Source of the DNA: Actinomycetota bacterium
GTDB lineage: Bacteria; Actinomycetota; UBA4738; HRBIN12
Length of the DNA stretch: 29,641 bases
Direction: 5' to 3'
NCBI GenBank assembly: GCA_005885325.1
Contig: VAYX01000005.1
Span: 1 to 29,641, forward strand
The notes beneath the pieces are model-generated. The model saw nothing but the letters and a program-made list of their open reading frames with translations. It did no database searches and was not told where the DNA came from. Below, one piece after another: positions 14,809-21,161 of this stretch. The position numbers and the translations under genes are program-made. Each line of letters opens with the position of its first letter. Within the stretch, counting starts at the first letter, position 1.

Positions 14809-16221
14809 CTAGCCGATCGCGCCCTCCATCTGGAGCTCGATCAGGCGGTTCAGCTCGACCGCGTACTCCATGGGGAGCTCGCGGGTGATGGGCTCGATGA
14901 ACCCGTTCACGATCATCGCCGAGGCCTCGGCCTCGGTCAGGCCCCGGCTCATCAGGTAGAACAGCTGGTCCTCTCCGATCCGGGCCACGCTGGCCTCGTG
15001 TCCGAGCTGGGCCGACTCCTCCTCCACCTCGACGTACGGGTACGTGTCGGACCGGGACTTCTCGTCGAGGATCAGCGCGTCACAGCGCACCATGGACTTC
15101 GCGTGCTCGGCCCCGGGCTCCACCCGGACCAGGCCGCGATACCCCGTACGCCCGCCGTCCTTCGACACCGACTTCGAGTTGATGATGCTGGTCGTGTACG
15201 GCGCGGCGTGGATGGCCTTGCCACCGGCGTCGGTGTGCATGCCCTTGCCGGCGAATGCCACCGACAGCACCTCACCCCGCGCGCCCTTACCCAGGAGGTA
15301 GATCGACGGGTACTTCATCGTGACCTTGGAGCCGATGTTGCCGTCGATCCACTCCATGACGGAGTCCTCGTACGCGGCGGCCCGCTTGGTCACCAGGTTG
15401 TAGACGTTCGTCGACCAGTTCTGGATGGTCGTGTACCGGACCCGAGCGCCCTTCTTGGCGATGATCTCGACCACCGCCGAGTGCAGCGAGTCGCTCGTGT
15501 AGATCGGGGCCGAACAGCCCTCGACGTAGTGCACGTACGACCCCTCGTCGGCGATGATCAGCGTCCGCTCGAACTGGCCCATGTTCTCCGCGTTGATCCG
15601 GAAGTACGCCTGGAGCGGGATGTCCACGTGTACGCCCGGCGGGACGTAGATGAACGACCCGCCCGACCACACGGCCGAGTTCAGCGCGGCGAACTTGTTG
15701 TCGTTCGGCGGGATGATCGTGCCGAAGTACTCCTTGACGATGTCCGGGTGGTCGCGCAGCGCCGTATCCATGTCGGTGAACAGCACGCCCATCTGGTCGA
15801 GCTCGTCCTTGATCTTGTGGTAGACGACCTCGCTTTCGTACTGGGCGCTGACCCCGCCCAGGTACTTCTTCTCCGCCTCGGGGATCCCCAGCTTGTCCCA
15901 GGTACCCCGGATGTCCTCGGGAAGGTCGTCCCATGTCTGGGCCTGCTTCTCGGTCGAGCGGATGAAGTAATAGATGTTGTCGAAGTCGATGTCGGACAGG
16001 TCGGCGCCCCACCACGGCATCGGACGCCTCTCGAAGTGCTTCAGCGCCTTCAGCCGGAACTTCCGCATCCAGTCCGGCTCGGACTTCAGCTCGGAGATTT
16101 CCTCCACCACGGCTTCCGACAGCCCTCGCTTGGGCTGGAAGACGGAGTGGTCGGGGTCCTTCCAGTCGAACCGGTAGCCCTTGGAAAGCTCCTTGAGGTG
16201 CTCTTCCTGTGTGATGGCCAC
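14809..16221 (-). CDS. sufB: SufB, cluster-building subunit of the SufBCD scaffold
   Basis: A 470-residue SufB. The GTG at 16221, preceded by AGGGGA, gives the family-typical start (AITQEEHLKELSKGYRFDW). The open frame upstream of it is discarded because it would place coding sequence across the likely promoter. Diagnostic segments include PEAEKKYLGGVSAQYESEVVYH, NDNKFAALNSAVWSGGSFIY, and YVHYVEGCSAPIY with the Cys implicated in sulfur transfer, then LGHEASVARIGEDQLFYLMSRG. SufB nucleates Fe-S clusters with SufC and SufD. It is the first gene of the suf operon proper. No sufR repressor gene precedes it in this window. Confidence 0.96.
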   Translation of the reverse strand: MAITQEEHLKELSKGYRFDWKDPDHSVFQPKRGLSEAVVEEISELKSEPDWMRKFRLKALKHFERRPMPWWGADLSDIDFDNIYYFIRSTEKQAQTWDDLPEDIRGTWDKLGIPEAEKKYLGGVSAQYESEVVYHKIKDELDQMGVLFTDMDTALRDHPDIVKEYFGTIIPPNDNKFAALNSAVWSGGSFIYVPPGVHVDIPLQAYFRINAENMGQFERTLIIADEGSYVHYVEGCSAPIYTSDSLHSAVVEIIAKKGARVRYTTIQNWSTNVYNLVTKRAAAYEDSVMEWIDGNIGSKVTMKYPSIYLLGKGARGEVLSVAFAGKGMHTDAGGKAIHAAPYTTSIINSKSVSKDGGRTGYRGLVRVEPGAEHAKSMVRCDALILDEKSRSDTYPYVEVEEESAQLGHEASVARIGEDQLFYLMSRGLTEAEASAMIVNGFIEPITRELPMEYAVELNRLIELQMEGAIG

Positions 16222-16277
16222 GTGGCTTCCCCTGATCCTCGCTGTCGGGCCCGTCAGCCTCCCCGCCCGGCCCCTAC

Positions 16278-16307
16278 AGGATAGCCGCGGCGGAGCATGA
16301 AAGTCCA
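16278..16307 (-). promoter_or_regulatory. Candidate suf operon promoter
   Basis: On the minus strand TGGACT (16307-16302) and TATCCT (16283-16278) are separated by 18 bases. Transcription would start near 16271, about 50 bases before the sufB GTG. The match is four of six in each hexamer, normal for a GC-rich actinobacterium. The CCTAGG palindrome just upstream could be a regulator site, but that is speculation. Confidence 0.45.
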
Positions 16308-16360
16308 CCTAGGGGGTCGGATTTCGTGCTCGGGCCGCCACCGACCCGTGCGAGACGCGT

Positions 16361-16403
16361 GGAGGGGCGGGGCCGGGGCCGCGAGGCCCCGGCCCCGCCC
16401 TCC
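16361..16403 (-). terminator. Very stable GC hairpin after the sulfurtransferase gene
   Basis: An all-GC inverted repeat: the arms 16365-16380 and 16385-16400 pair perfectly over 16 base pairs around a GCGA tetraloop, and GGA/TCC extends the stem after a one-base bulge. It begins 12 bases downstream of the sulfurtransferase stop on the minus strand and upstream of the suf promoter. It has no T-tract, as is common for actinobacterial intrinsic terminators, so it most likely ends the sulfurtransferase transcript and insulates suf. Confidence 0.7.
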
Positions 16404-16415
16404 CAAACAGGTGCG

Positions 16416-17258
16416 CTAACCCTTCTCCACCGGTGCGCCGACCAGGGAGCCGTACTCGGTCCAGGACCCGTCGTAGTTCTTGACGGCCCCGTACCCGAGC
16501 AGCTCGGTCAGCGCGAACCACGTGTGGCTCGAGCGCTCGCCGATGCGGCAGTAGGCGATGACCTCCTTGTCGGGGGTCACGCCCTCGCCCTCGTACAGCG
16601 CCTTGAGCTCGTCGGCCGACTTGAACGTCCCGTCCTCGTTCGCCGCCTTGACCCAGGGGATGTTCGCGGCGCCCGGGATGTGGCCGGGAACCTGGGACTG
16701 CTCCTGCGGCAGGTGGTCGGGGGCCAACTTCTCCCCCCGGTACTCCTCCGGCGAGCGGACGTCGACGAAGGGCGTCCGTCCCACCTTGGCCAGGACCTCG
16801 TCGCGGAGGGCCCGGATCTCGGGACGCTCCTTGCCCCCGATCGCGAACCCCGTGGCCTTGGTGGAAGGCGCGTCCTGTGTGAGCTCACGGCTCTCGAGCT
16901 CCCACTTCTTCCTCCCGCCGTTCAGGAGCTTCACGTTGTCGAAGCCCCGGAGCTTCAGGAGCCAGTAGGCGTAGGCGGCGAACCAGTTGTTGTTGCCGCC
17001 GTACACCACGACCGTCGTCCCCTTGTCCACGCCGGCCCGGGACAGCAGGTCCGAGAACTCCGCCTGCGAAGCGTACTCCCGGCCGACCTTGGCGTGCAGG
17101 TCGGTGGTCCAGTTCCACGCCACGGAGCCGCGGATGTGACCCTTCTCGTAGGCCTGCGTGTCCTCGTCGACCTCGATCACCCGGATGCCGGGGTCGTTCA
17201 GGTGCTCCTCGAGCCAGTCCGTCTCGACCAGCGCGTCGGGATTCGCGTACGTGCCCAT
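16416..17258 (-). CDS. Thiosulfate sulfurtransferase, two rhodanese domains (CysA2/SseA-like)
   Basis: A 280-residue tandem rhodanese. The N-terminal domain (about 10-125) is catalytically silent, with GGNNNWFAAY where the active Cys loop would be. The C-terminal domain (about 155-275) carries Cys237 in YCRIGERSSHTWFAL, the CRIGER loop of actinobacterial CysA2-type thiosulfate sulfurtransferases. It moves sulfane sulfur from thiosulfate or a persulfide to acceptors. The ATG at 17258 has a strong AAGGAGGAGG run upstream. Lying between sufT-like and sufB on the same strand, it may feed sulfur handling next to SUF, which is inference. A leader of about 215 bases with a Cys-Cys short ORF precedes it and suggests cysteine-responsive control. 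Confidence 0.94.
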   Translation of the reverse strand: MGTYANPDALVETDWLEEHLNDPGIRVIEVDEDTQAYEKGHIRGSVAWNWTTDLHAKVGREYASQAEFSDLLSRAGVDKGTTVVVYGGNNNWFAAYAYWLLKLRGFDNVKLLNGGRKKWELESRELTQDAPSTKATGFAIGGKERPEIRALRDEVLAKVGRTPFVDVRSPEEYRGEKLAPDHLPQEQSQVPGHIPGAANIPWVKAANEDGTFKSADELKALYEGEGVTPDKEVIAYCRIGERSSHTWFALTELLGYGAVKNYDGSWTEYGSLVGAPVEKG

Positions 17259-17336
17259 GGCCTCCTCCTTCCTCTCCTCATGACAGCCGTCGACAGACGT
17301 TACCGATGGGTCGTTCCCGGAGCGTTCCCGCGCGGG

Positions 17337-17411
17337 TCAGGCCGGCGGGGACTGGATGTGCGCCCCCGGGCGGGCGCCGGCGCCGGTACAGCACAACCGG
17401 GAGGGGATCAT
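17337..17411 (-). CDS. 24-residue candidate Cys leader peptide (attenuator ORF) upstream of sulfurtransferase
   Basis: On the minus strand an ATG at 17411 opens 24 codons ending in TGA at 17337. The start is MIPSRLCC, so two adjacent Cys codons (TGC TGT, 17393-17388) occur at positions 7 and 8. A GGGGG sits two bases before the ATG, and an in-frame GTG lies three codons earlier. A hairpin (17377-17360) begins about 10 bases after the Cys codons within the ORF. The ORF lies wholly in the leader of the sulfurtransferase gene. In mycobacteria, Cys-rich short ORFs upstream of cysA2-type sulfurtransferase operons act as cysteine-responsive attenuators (the Ms5788A family, recalled from the literature). 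By analogy, ribosome stalling when Cys-tRNA is scarce would alter leader folding and raise sulfurtransferase expression. Confidence 0.55.
   Translation of the reverse strand: MIPSRLCCTGAGARPGAHIQSPPA
17360..17377 (-). promoter_or_regulatory. Leader hairpin overlapping the Cys-peptide ORF
   Basis: GCGCCC (17377-17372) pairs with GGGCGC (17365-17360) around a six-base loop on the minus strand. It begins about ten bases after the tandem Cys codons, where a stalled ribosome would mask or disrupt it. It is a candidate switch element of the attenuator. GGCGCC repeats just upstream could form an alternative pairing. Confidence 0.4.
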
Positions 17412-17481
17412 GGCCCCCACCAGCCCGTAGCAGCGCGTTCGGATCACGGGAATTCCGACTCCCAGGCTCGGATTCGGGGCG

Positions 17482-17511
17482 ATTCTCTCCGTGTGGCAGG
17501 CGCAGTGTCAA
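17482..17511 (-). promoter_or_regulatory. Candidate promoter for leader peptide and sulfurtransferase
   Basis: On the minus strand a perfect TTGACA (17511-17506) is followed after 18 bases by GAGAAT (17487-17482, four of six). Transcription would start near 17475, about 64 bases before the Cys-peptide ATG and about 217 before the sulfurtransferase ATG. It lies directly after the terminator-like hairpin of the sufT-like gene. Confidence 0.45.
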
Positions 17512-17512
17512 G

Positions 17513-17541
17513 GGCCCGGGCACGCCTCCGCCCCCCGGGCC
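17513..17541 (-). terminator. Hairpin terminator after the sufT-like gene
   Basis: CCCGGGCC (17534-17541) and GGCCCGGG (17513-17520) form an eight-pair all-GC stem with a 13-base loop, starting four bases beyond the sufT-like stop on the minus strand. No T-tract follows. The next bases are the -35 of the candidate sulfurtransferase promoter, which fits a transcription boundary here. Confidence 0.5.
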
Positions 17542-17545
17542 AGCC

Positions 17546-17878
17546 CTAGAAGACGCCGAGGGCCGCCTTCGCCTCCTCGGACATCATCTCCGGGCTCCAC
17601 GGCGGCCGGAGGACCATCTCGGCGTCCACCCCGTCCACGCCGGGGACCGTGGCCAGCAGCTGTTGCATCTGCTGCTCGATGAGCGGACCGATGGGGCAGC
17701 CCATCGTGGTCAGCGTGTACTCGATATGTACTACGCCCCCCTCGATCTTCACCGAGTACACCAGGCCGAGGTCGACGATGTTGATCCCGAGCTCGGGGTC
17801 GAAGACGTTGCGCAGGGCTTCGAGGACCTGGTCCTCGGTCAGCCCCGCCGGCTGCTCCGTTCCTTCGATCTGCTCCAC
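17546..17878 (-). CDS. SufT-like MIP18/DUF59 iron-sulfur protein
   Basis: A 110-residue DUF59 (MIP18, PaaD-like) protein. FDPELGINIVDLGLVY (residues 26-41) and LTTMGCPIGPLIEQQ with Cys61 are the family hallmarks. Members such as SufT assist maturation or carriage of Fe-S clusters, and in Actinomycetota the gene usually lies at the end of the suf operon. Here it is upstream of sufB, separated by the sulfurtransferase gene and two hairpins, so it is probably transcribed on its own. A GTG start at 17878 is used. The region upstream has overlapping divergent -10-like hexamers shared with the response regulator gene. Confidence 0.88.
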   Translation of the reverse strand: MEQIEGTEQPAGLTEDQVLEALRNVFDPELGINIVDLGLVYSVKIEGGVVHIEYTLTTMGCPIGPLIEQQMQQLLATVPGVDGVDAEMVLRPPWSPEMMSEEAKAALGVF

Positions 17879-17949
17879 GCTTCCGTCCTAACGGCCGATT
17901 CACCCTCTATCCTAGGGCCACCACGGACAACCGACCGGCAAAGGCTGGC

Positions 17950-18572
17950 ATGCCCGGCATCAAGATCCTGATCGTCGACGACCACCCCGTGACCCGGGAA
18001 GGACTTCACTCCGCCCTGGACCTCGAGGAGGGCGTCCAGGTCATCGGGGAGGCGGCGAGTGGCGAGGAGGCAGTGACCTCGGCCGGAGACCTGCGACCAG
18101 ATGTCGTGTTCATGGACGTCCGGATGCCGGGCATGGGCGGGATCGAGGCCACGAGGGCGATCAAGCAGGTCTCCCCGGACAGCAAGGTCATCCTGTTCAC
18201 GGTCGACGAGTCTCGGGCCTCCATCTCCGAGGCCATCCAGGCGGGCGTCTCGGGCTACCTGTTGAAGGACGCATCGGCCGAGGAGCTGGTGAACGCCGCC
18301 CGAAGGCCGTCATCCACCCCCAGCTCACCCGGGCCTTCATCGAGGAGGTCCAGTTCGCCGACAAGCGCCCGGACGTCCCGGGGCTCTCCAACCGGGAGAA
18401 GGAGATCCTCCAGAAGGTGGCCTACGGGGCCACCACGAAGGAGGTCGCCCACGACCTCGGGATCTCACCCCACACGGTGAAGACCCACCTCGAGCGGATC
18501 TTCGAGAAGCTGGGCGCGAACGACCGGGCCCAGGCCGTTGCCATCGCCATCCGAAGCGGCATCGTCGAGTAG
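17950..18572 (+). pseudogene. NarL/LuxR-type response regulator with a frame lesion near 18303
   Basis: The ATG at 17950 (AAAGG five bases upstream) opens an intact receiver domain with Asp10, Asp11, phospho-acceptor Asp56 (VFMDVRMPG), Thr84 and Lys106 (GYLLKD). After EELVNAAR at 18300 the frame continues as meaningless Arg/Ser-rich sequence to a stop at 18480. The proper C-terminus resumes in another frame from 18303 (KAVIHPQLTRAF), and the LuxR helix-turn-helix follows (LSNREKEILQKVAYG, then SPHTVKTHLERIFEKLG) to TAG at 18570-18572. About five residues usual at this linker are missing, so roughly 16 bases appear deleted. Either the gene is broken, leaving a receiver-only protein, or the assembly is wrong. 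Both halves keep good codon use, so any mutation is recent. Confidence 0.82.
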
Positions 18573-18579
18573 CACCGAC

Positions 18580-18603
18580 CCGCCGGGCGCCCTACGCCGG
18601 CGG
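18580..18603 (+). terminator. Hairpin after the response regulator gene
   Basis: CCGCCGG (18580-18586) pairs with CCGGCGG (18597-18603) around a ten-base loop, eight bases past the response regulator stop and 46 before the kinase start. No T-tract is present. It may be a weak terminator or an intercistronic element of a two-gene unit. Confidence 0.35.
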
Positions 18604-18649
18604 CGGCCAGGACCCGTCCTCAAACCGGCATGGGGGCCAACCGATACCA

Positions 18650-19909
18650 ATGGTGATGCCAATCAAGCTGCTCCTGTGCGACACCGCCGACGGACTGGCC
18701 CAGCTGCAATACGCCCTGCTGAAGTCGAGCTCCGACGTGGAGACCGAGGCCGTGACCGACGGGTTCCGGGCCGTCGACGTCGCGGCAAGGATCCAACCCG
18801 ACGTGGTCGTGGTCGAGGCCGGCCTGACCGGCCTGTCGGGGGCAGAGCTGGTCCGCCGGCTCATCGCCACGGTCCCCGGGACCAAGGTCATCTGCTGGAC
18901 GTCCCTGGACTCCCCGTTCACCGCCGCCGAGATGATCGCCGCCGGGACCTCGGGGTACCTGCTGAAGTCCGACGGCCCCGAGGTGGTCGTGCGAGCCATC
19001 CGCTCGGTGCTCGAAGGGAACGTGAGCATCAGCCCACGGGTCGCCGAGCTGCTCGCCGAAGGCTTCGCCGATCCCGCGCGGGCCTATCGCGAGCTGAACA
19101 CCGCGGCCGTCGAGGACACGAAACCGGGCGGGGATGGGCTGACGTCGGCCAAGGCCGACTTCCTGGCGAACGTCTCGCACGAGCTCCGCACCCCGATCAC
19201 CGTGGCCAAGGGCATCGCCTACGTGCTTCGGAACCGGGGGATCTCCGAGGAGGAGCGGGAGGAGTTCCTCGACAAGCTGAACGACTCGCTCGAGAAGCTG
19301 ATGATGATCGTCGACGAGATGCTGACGATCGCCGAGCTCGAGCAGGGGACGCTCTCGCTGAAGCTCACCGAGGTCGACCTGGCGCCGCTCATCCGACACG
19401 CCGCCGACGAGGCGCACCGCCACTACCCGATCATCGAGATCCAGCGGCTGATCCCCGAGCGCCTGCCGGCCCTGGCGGATCCGGTACGGATCTCGGAGGT
19501 CATCCGCCAGCTCCTGGACAACGCCTGCCGGTACTCACCCGAGGACCGGCCGGTGAGCATCCGGGCCCGGACCGTGGACGAGGGCGTGGTCCTGTCGGTG
19601 ACCGACCGTGGCGTCGGCATAACTCGGGAGGTCGTGGCCCAGGCGTTCAACGAGGCCTTCACCACCGGCGAGGACATCCTTCGAAAAGAGCGGTCCGGGA
19701 TCGGGATCGGATTGCACATGGCCAGGCGCCTGGTGCTCCAACACGGCGGCATCATCTGGGCCGATCCCGTCCCTGCCGGCGGCACGCGGGTCTCGTTCTG
19801 CCTGCCGGCCCACCGCGGCGAGAAGATCCTGACGCCGCCCAAGCTCTCGAACGAGGACATCGGACCCCCCGACGACCGGTTCGATCGCCCCTCGATCAAT
19901 TGGTCGTAG
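18650..19909 (+). CDS. Soluble receiver-histidine kinase hybrid with Glu at the phospho-acceptor site
   Basis: A 419-residue protein with a receiver domain at about residues 5-125, a HisKA dimerisation domain (FLANVSHELRTPI, His177) and a HATPase domain with N box (Asn291 in LLDNACRYSPED), DRGVGI and GIGIGLHMARRLV. There is no membrane helix, so it senses or relays signals in the cytoplasm. The receiver has Glu56 (VVVVEAGLTG) where Asp is expected, while Asp11 and Lys106 (GYLLKSD) remain. Glu at this site often mimics the phosphorylated state or removes phosphotransfer. It follows the NarL-type regulator by 77 bases and the two probably work together. ATG 18656 is an alternative start, as neither ATG has a clear Shine-Dalgarno. 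A short C-terminal tail after the HATPase domain is unassigned. Confidence 0.9.
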   Translation: MVMPIKLLLCDTADGLAQLQYALLKSSSDVETEAVTDGFRAVDVAARIQPDVVVVEAGLTGLSGAELVRRLIATVPGTKVICWTSLDSPFTAAEMIAAGTSGYLLKSDGPEVVVRAIRSVLEGNVSISPRVAELLAEGFADPARAYRELNTAAVEDTKPGGDGLTSAKADFLANVSHELRTPITVAKGIAYVLRNRGISEEEREEFLDKLNDSLEKLMMIVDEMLTIAELEQGTLSLKLTEVDLAPLIRHAADEAHRHYPIIEIQRLIPERLPALADPVRISEVIRQLLDNACRYSPEDRPVSIRARTVDEGVVLSVTDRGVGITREVVAQAFNEAFTTGEDILRKERSGIGIGLHMARRLVLQHGGIIWADPVPAGGTRVSFCLPAHRGEKILTPPKLSNEDIGPPDDRFDRPSINWS

Positions 19910-19913
19910 CCGC

Positions 19914-21161
19914 TCACCCCACGACCACCTGGTCGTAGCGGTCCACCACCTCGCAGATCCTCCGAAGGGCGTCCCACAGCTCCGTGGCCCGGCCACCGGT
20001 GAAGTCCCGCTCGGCCATGGGCATCCGCTCGAACAGGACGGTGGGTGTCCCCCCCCGCGCGGCCTCTAGGGCGATTTGAAGGTTCGGCAGGTTGCCCGGG
20101 CCGTACGGCGCGTCGCACACGACGAGCAGGTCCGCCCGGCGGATCATCTTCCGGCACTCATCGGCCGAACCCTCGTCGATCTCCGAGAACGGCGGCACCG
20201 TCACGCGGACCAGGTTCATCCGTTCGGCCACCACCGCGTCGGTGTCGGTGGCATGAAGGACGCCAACGCTCACGTCGTAGCCGGCCGCGGCGAGCCGCCG
20301 AACCAGCGGCGCGCCGCGGCCGGCGCCACCGATCACGTGGGCCCGCCGGCCGAGCGGGGTGGGGACCGCGCGCGGAGGCCCCACGCGAACGGCCGGGCGT
20401 CCCGTGAGCTCATCGGCCACGACCTCGCCCTCCACCCCGTAGACGCTGCGCAGGAGGCCGCCGGTGACCACGTGCTCGGGTGCGCCTTCGGCCACCACCC
20501 GCCCTCGGTGGAGCGCGATCATGCGGTCGCAGGTCGCCGCGGCGACGTTCAGGTCGTGGAAGATCGCCAGCACCGCCGTCCCGTCACGTTCGGCCAGACC
20601 GCGCACGACCGACAACAGGTCCAGGACGTGGCGGATGTCGAGATGAGTGGTGGGCTCGTCCATGAGCAGCGCCGGGGCATCCTGGGCAAGTGCCTGGGCC
20701 AGGACGACCCGGCGCTGCTCACCACCCGACAGCTCCTCCACCGGCCGATCCGCCAGGTGCTGCACCGAGGTGGCCAGCATGGCGGCCCGAACCCTGGCCC
20801 AGTCCCGAGGACTCCCCCCTCCCCACGCCGAGAGGTACGGGGTCCGGCCCATCAGGACCATCTCCAGCGCGGTGAACGAGAACGCCGGGACGACGTCCTG
20901 GGGGACCACGGCCACCAGCCTGGCCGCCTCCTTGGGCCGGAGCCGGTACGGATCTCGTCCCGAGAGAAGGACGGTCCCTGCGTCGGGCCGAAGGGCCCGG
21001 GAAGCCACCCGGATCAGCGTGGTCTTGCCAGAGCCGTTCGGGCCGACCAGCCCCACCACCTCGCCCGGCTCGACGCTGATGCTCACGCCGAGTACGGCGG
21101 GCGGCCCGCCGTAGCCCGCGGTCACCCCATCCAGGACGAGCCCGGGATCACGCGCGGGCAC
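19914..21161 (-). CDS. btuD: BtuD-type B12 ABC transporter ATPase with fused C-terminal Rossmann-like domain
   Basis: About 415 residues from a GTG at 21161 with a GGGGG ribosome binding site. The start overlaps the btuC stop by 14 bases. Residues 1-245 are a FecE/BtuD-like ATPase: Walker A GPNGSGKTT at 40-48, signature LSGGEQRRVVLAQAL, Walker B LLMDEPTTHLD and the switch His in FHDLN. Residues of about 265-415 form an extra alpha/beta domain (HVIGGAGRGAPLVRRLAAAG, TVPPFSEID, ADLLVVCDAPYGPGNLPNL). From memory a similar tail occurs in some archaeal BtuD-like ATPases, where its role is unknown. It may sense or bind a corrinoid or nucleotide. The cobalamin riboswitch upstream of the operon supports B12 rather than siderophore import. 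Confidence 0.9.
   Translation of the reverse strand: MPARDPGLVLDGVTAGYGGPPAVLGVSISVEPGEVVGLVGPNGSGKTTLIRVASRALRPDAGTVLLSGRDPYRLRPKEAARLVAVVPQDVVPAFSFTALEMVLMGRTPYLSAWGGGSPRDWARVRAAMLATSVQHLADRPVEELSGGEQRRVVLAQALAQDAPALLMDEPTTHLDIRHVLDLLSVVRGLAERDGTAVLAIFHDLNVAAATCDRMIALHRGRVVAEGAPEHVVTGGLLRSVYGVEGEVVADELTGRPAVRVGPPRAVPTPLGRRAHVIGGAGRGAPLVRRLAAAGYDVSVGVLHATDTDAVVAERMNLVRVTVPPFSEIDEGSADECRKMIRRADLLVVCDAPYGPGNLPNLQIALEAARGGTPTVLFERMPMAERDFTGGRATELWDALRRICEVVDRYDQVVVG

Noticed and set aside
10880..16284. Long plus-strand open frames across the suf operon
   Set aside because: They are antisense to SufU, SufS, SufC, SufD and SufB, which have complete motifs; composition is that of reverse-frame shadows.
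16255..16298. Short ORF of 14 codons (starting MLRRGYP on the minus strand) ahead of sufB
   Set aside because: Its start overlaps the spacer of the likely suf promoter and it has no ribosome binding site or distinctive codons, so it is probably not transcribed whole.
18300..18310. Programmed ribosomal frameshifting as explanation of the response regulator lesion
   Set aside because: No slippery heptamer is present at the junction, and linker residues are missing, so a deletion explains the sequence better.
19921..19934. Inverted repeat CGACCACCTGGTCG near the convergent kinase and btuD ends
   Set aside because: It lies inside the btuD coding end, has only a two-base loop and encodes the normal C-terminus; not a credible terminator.
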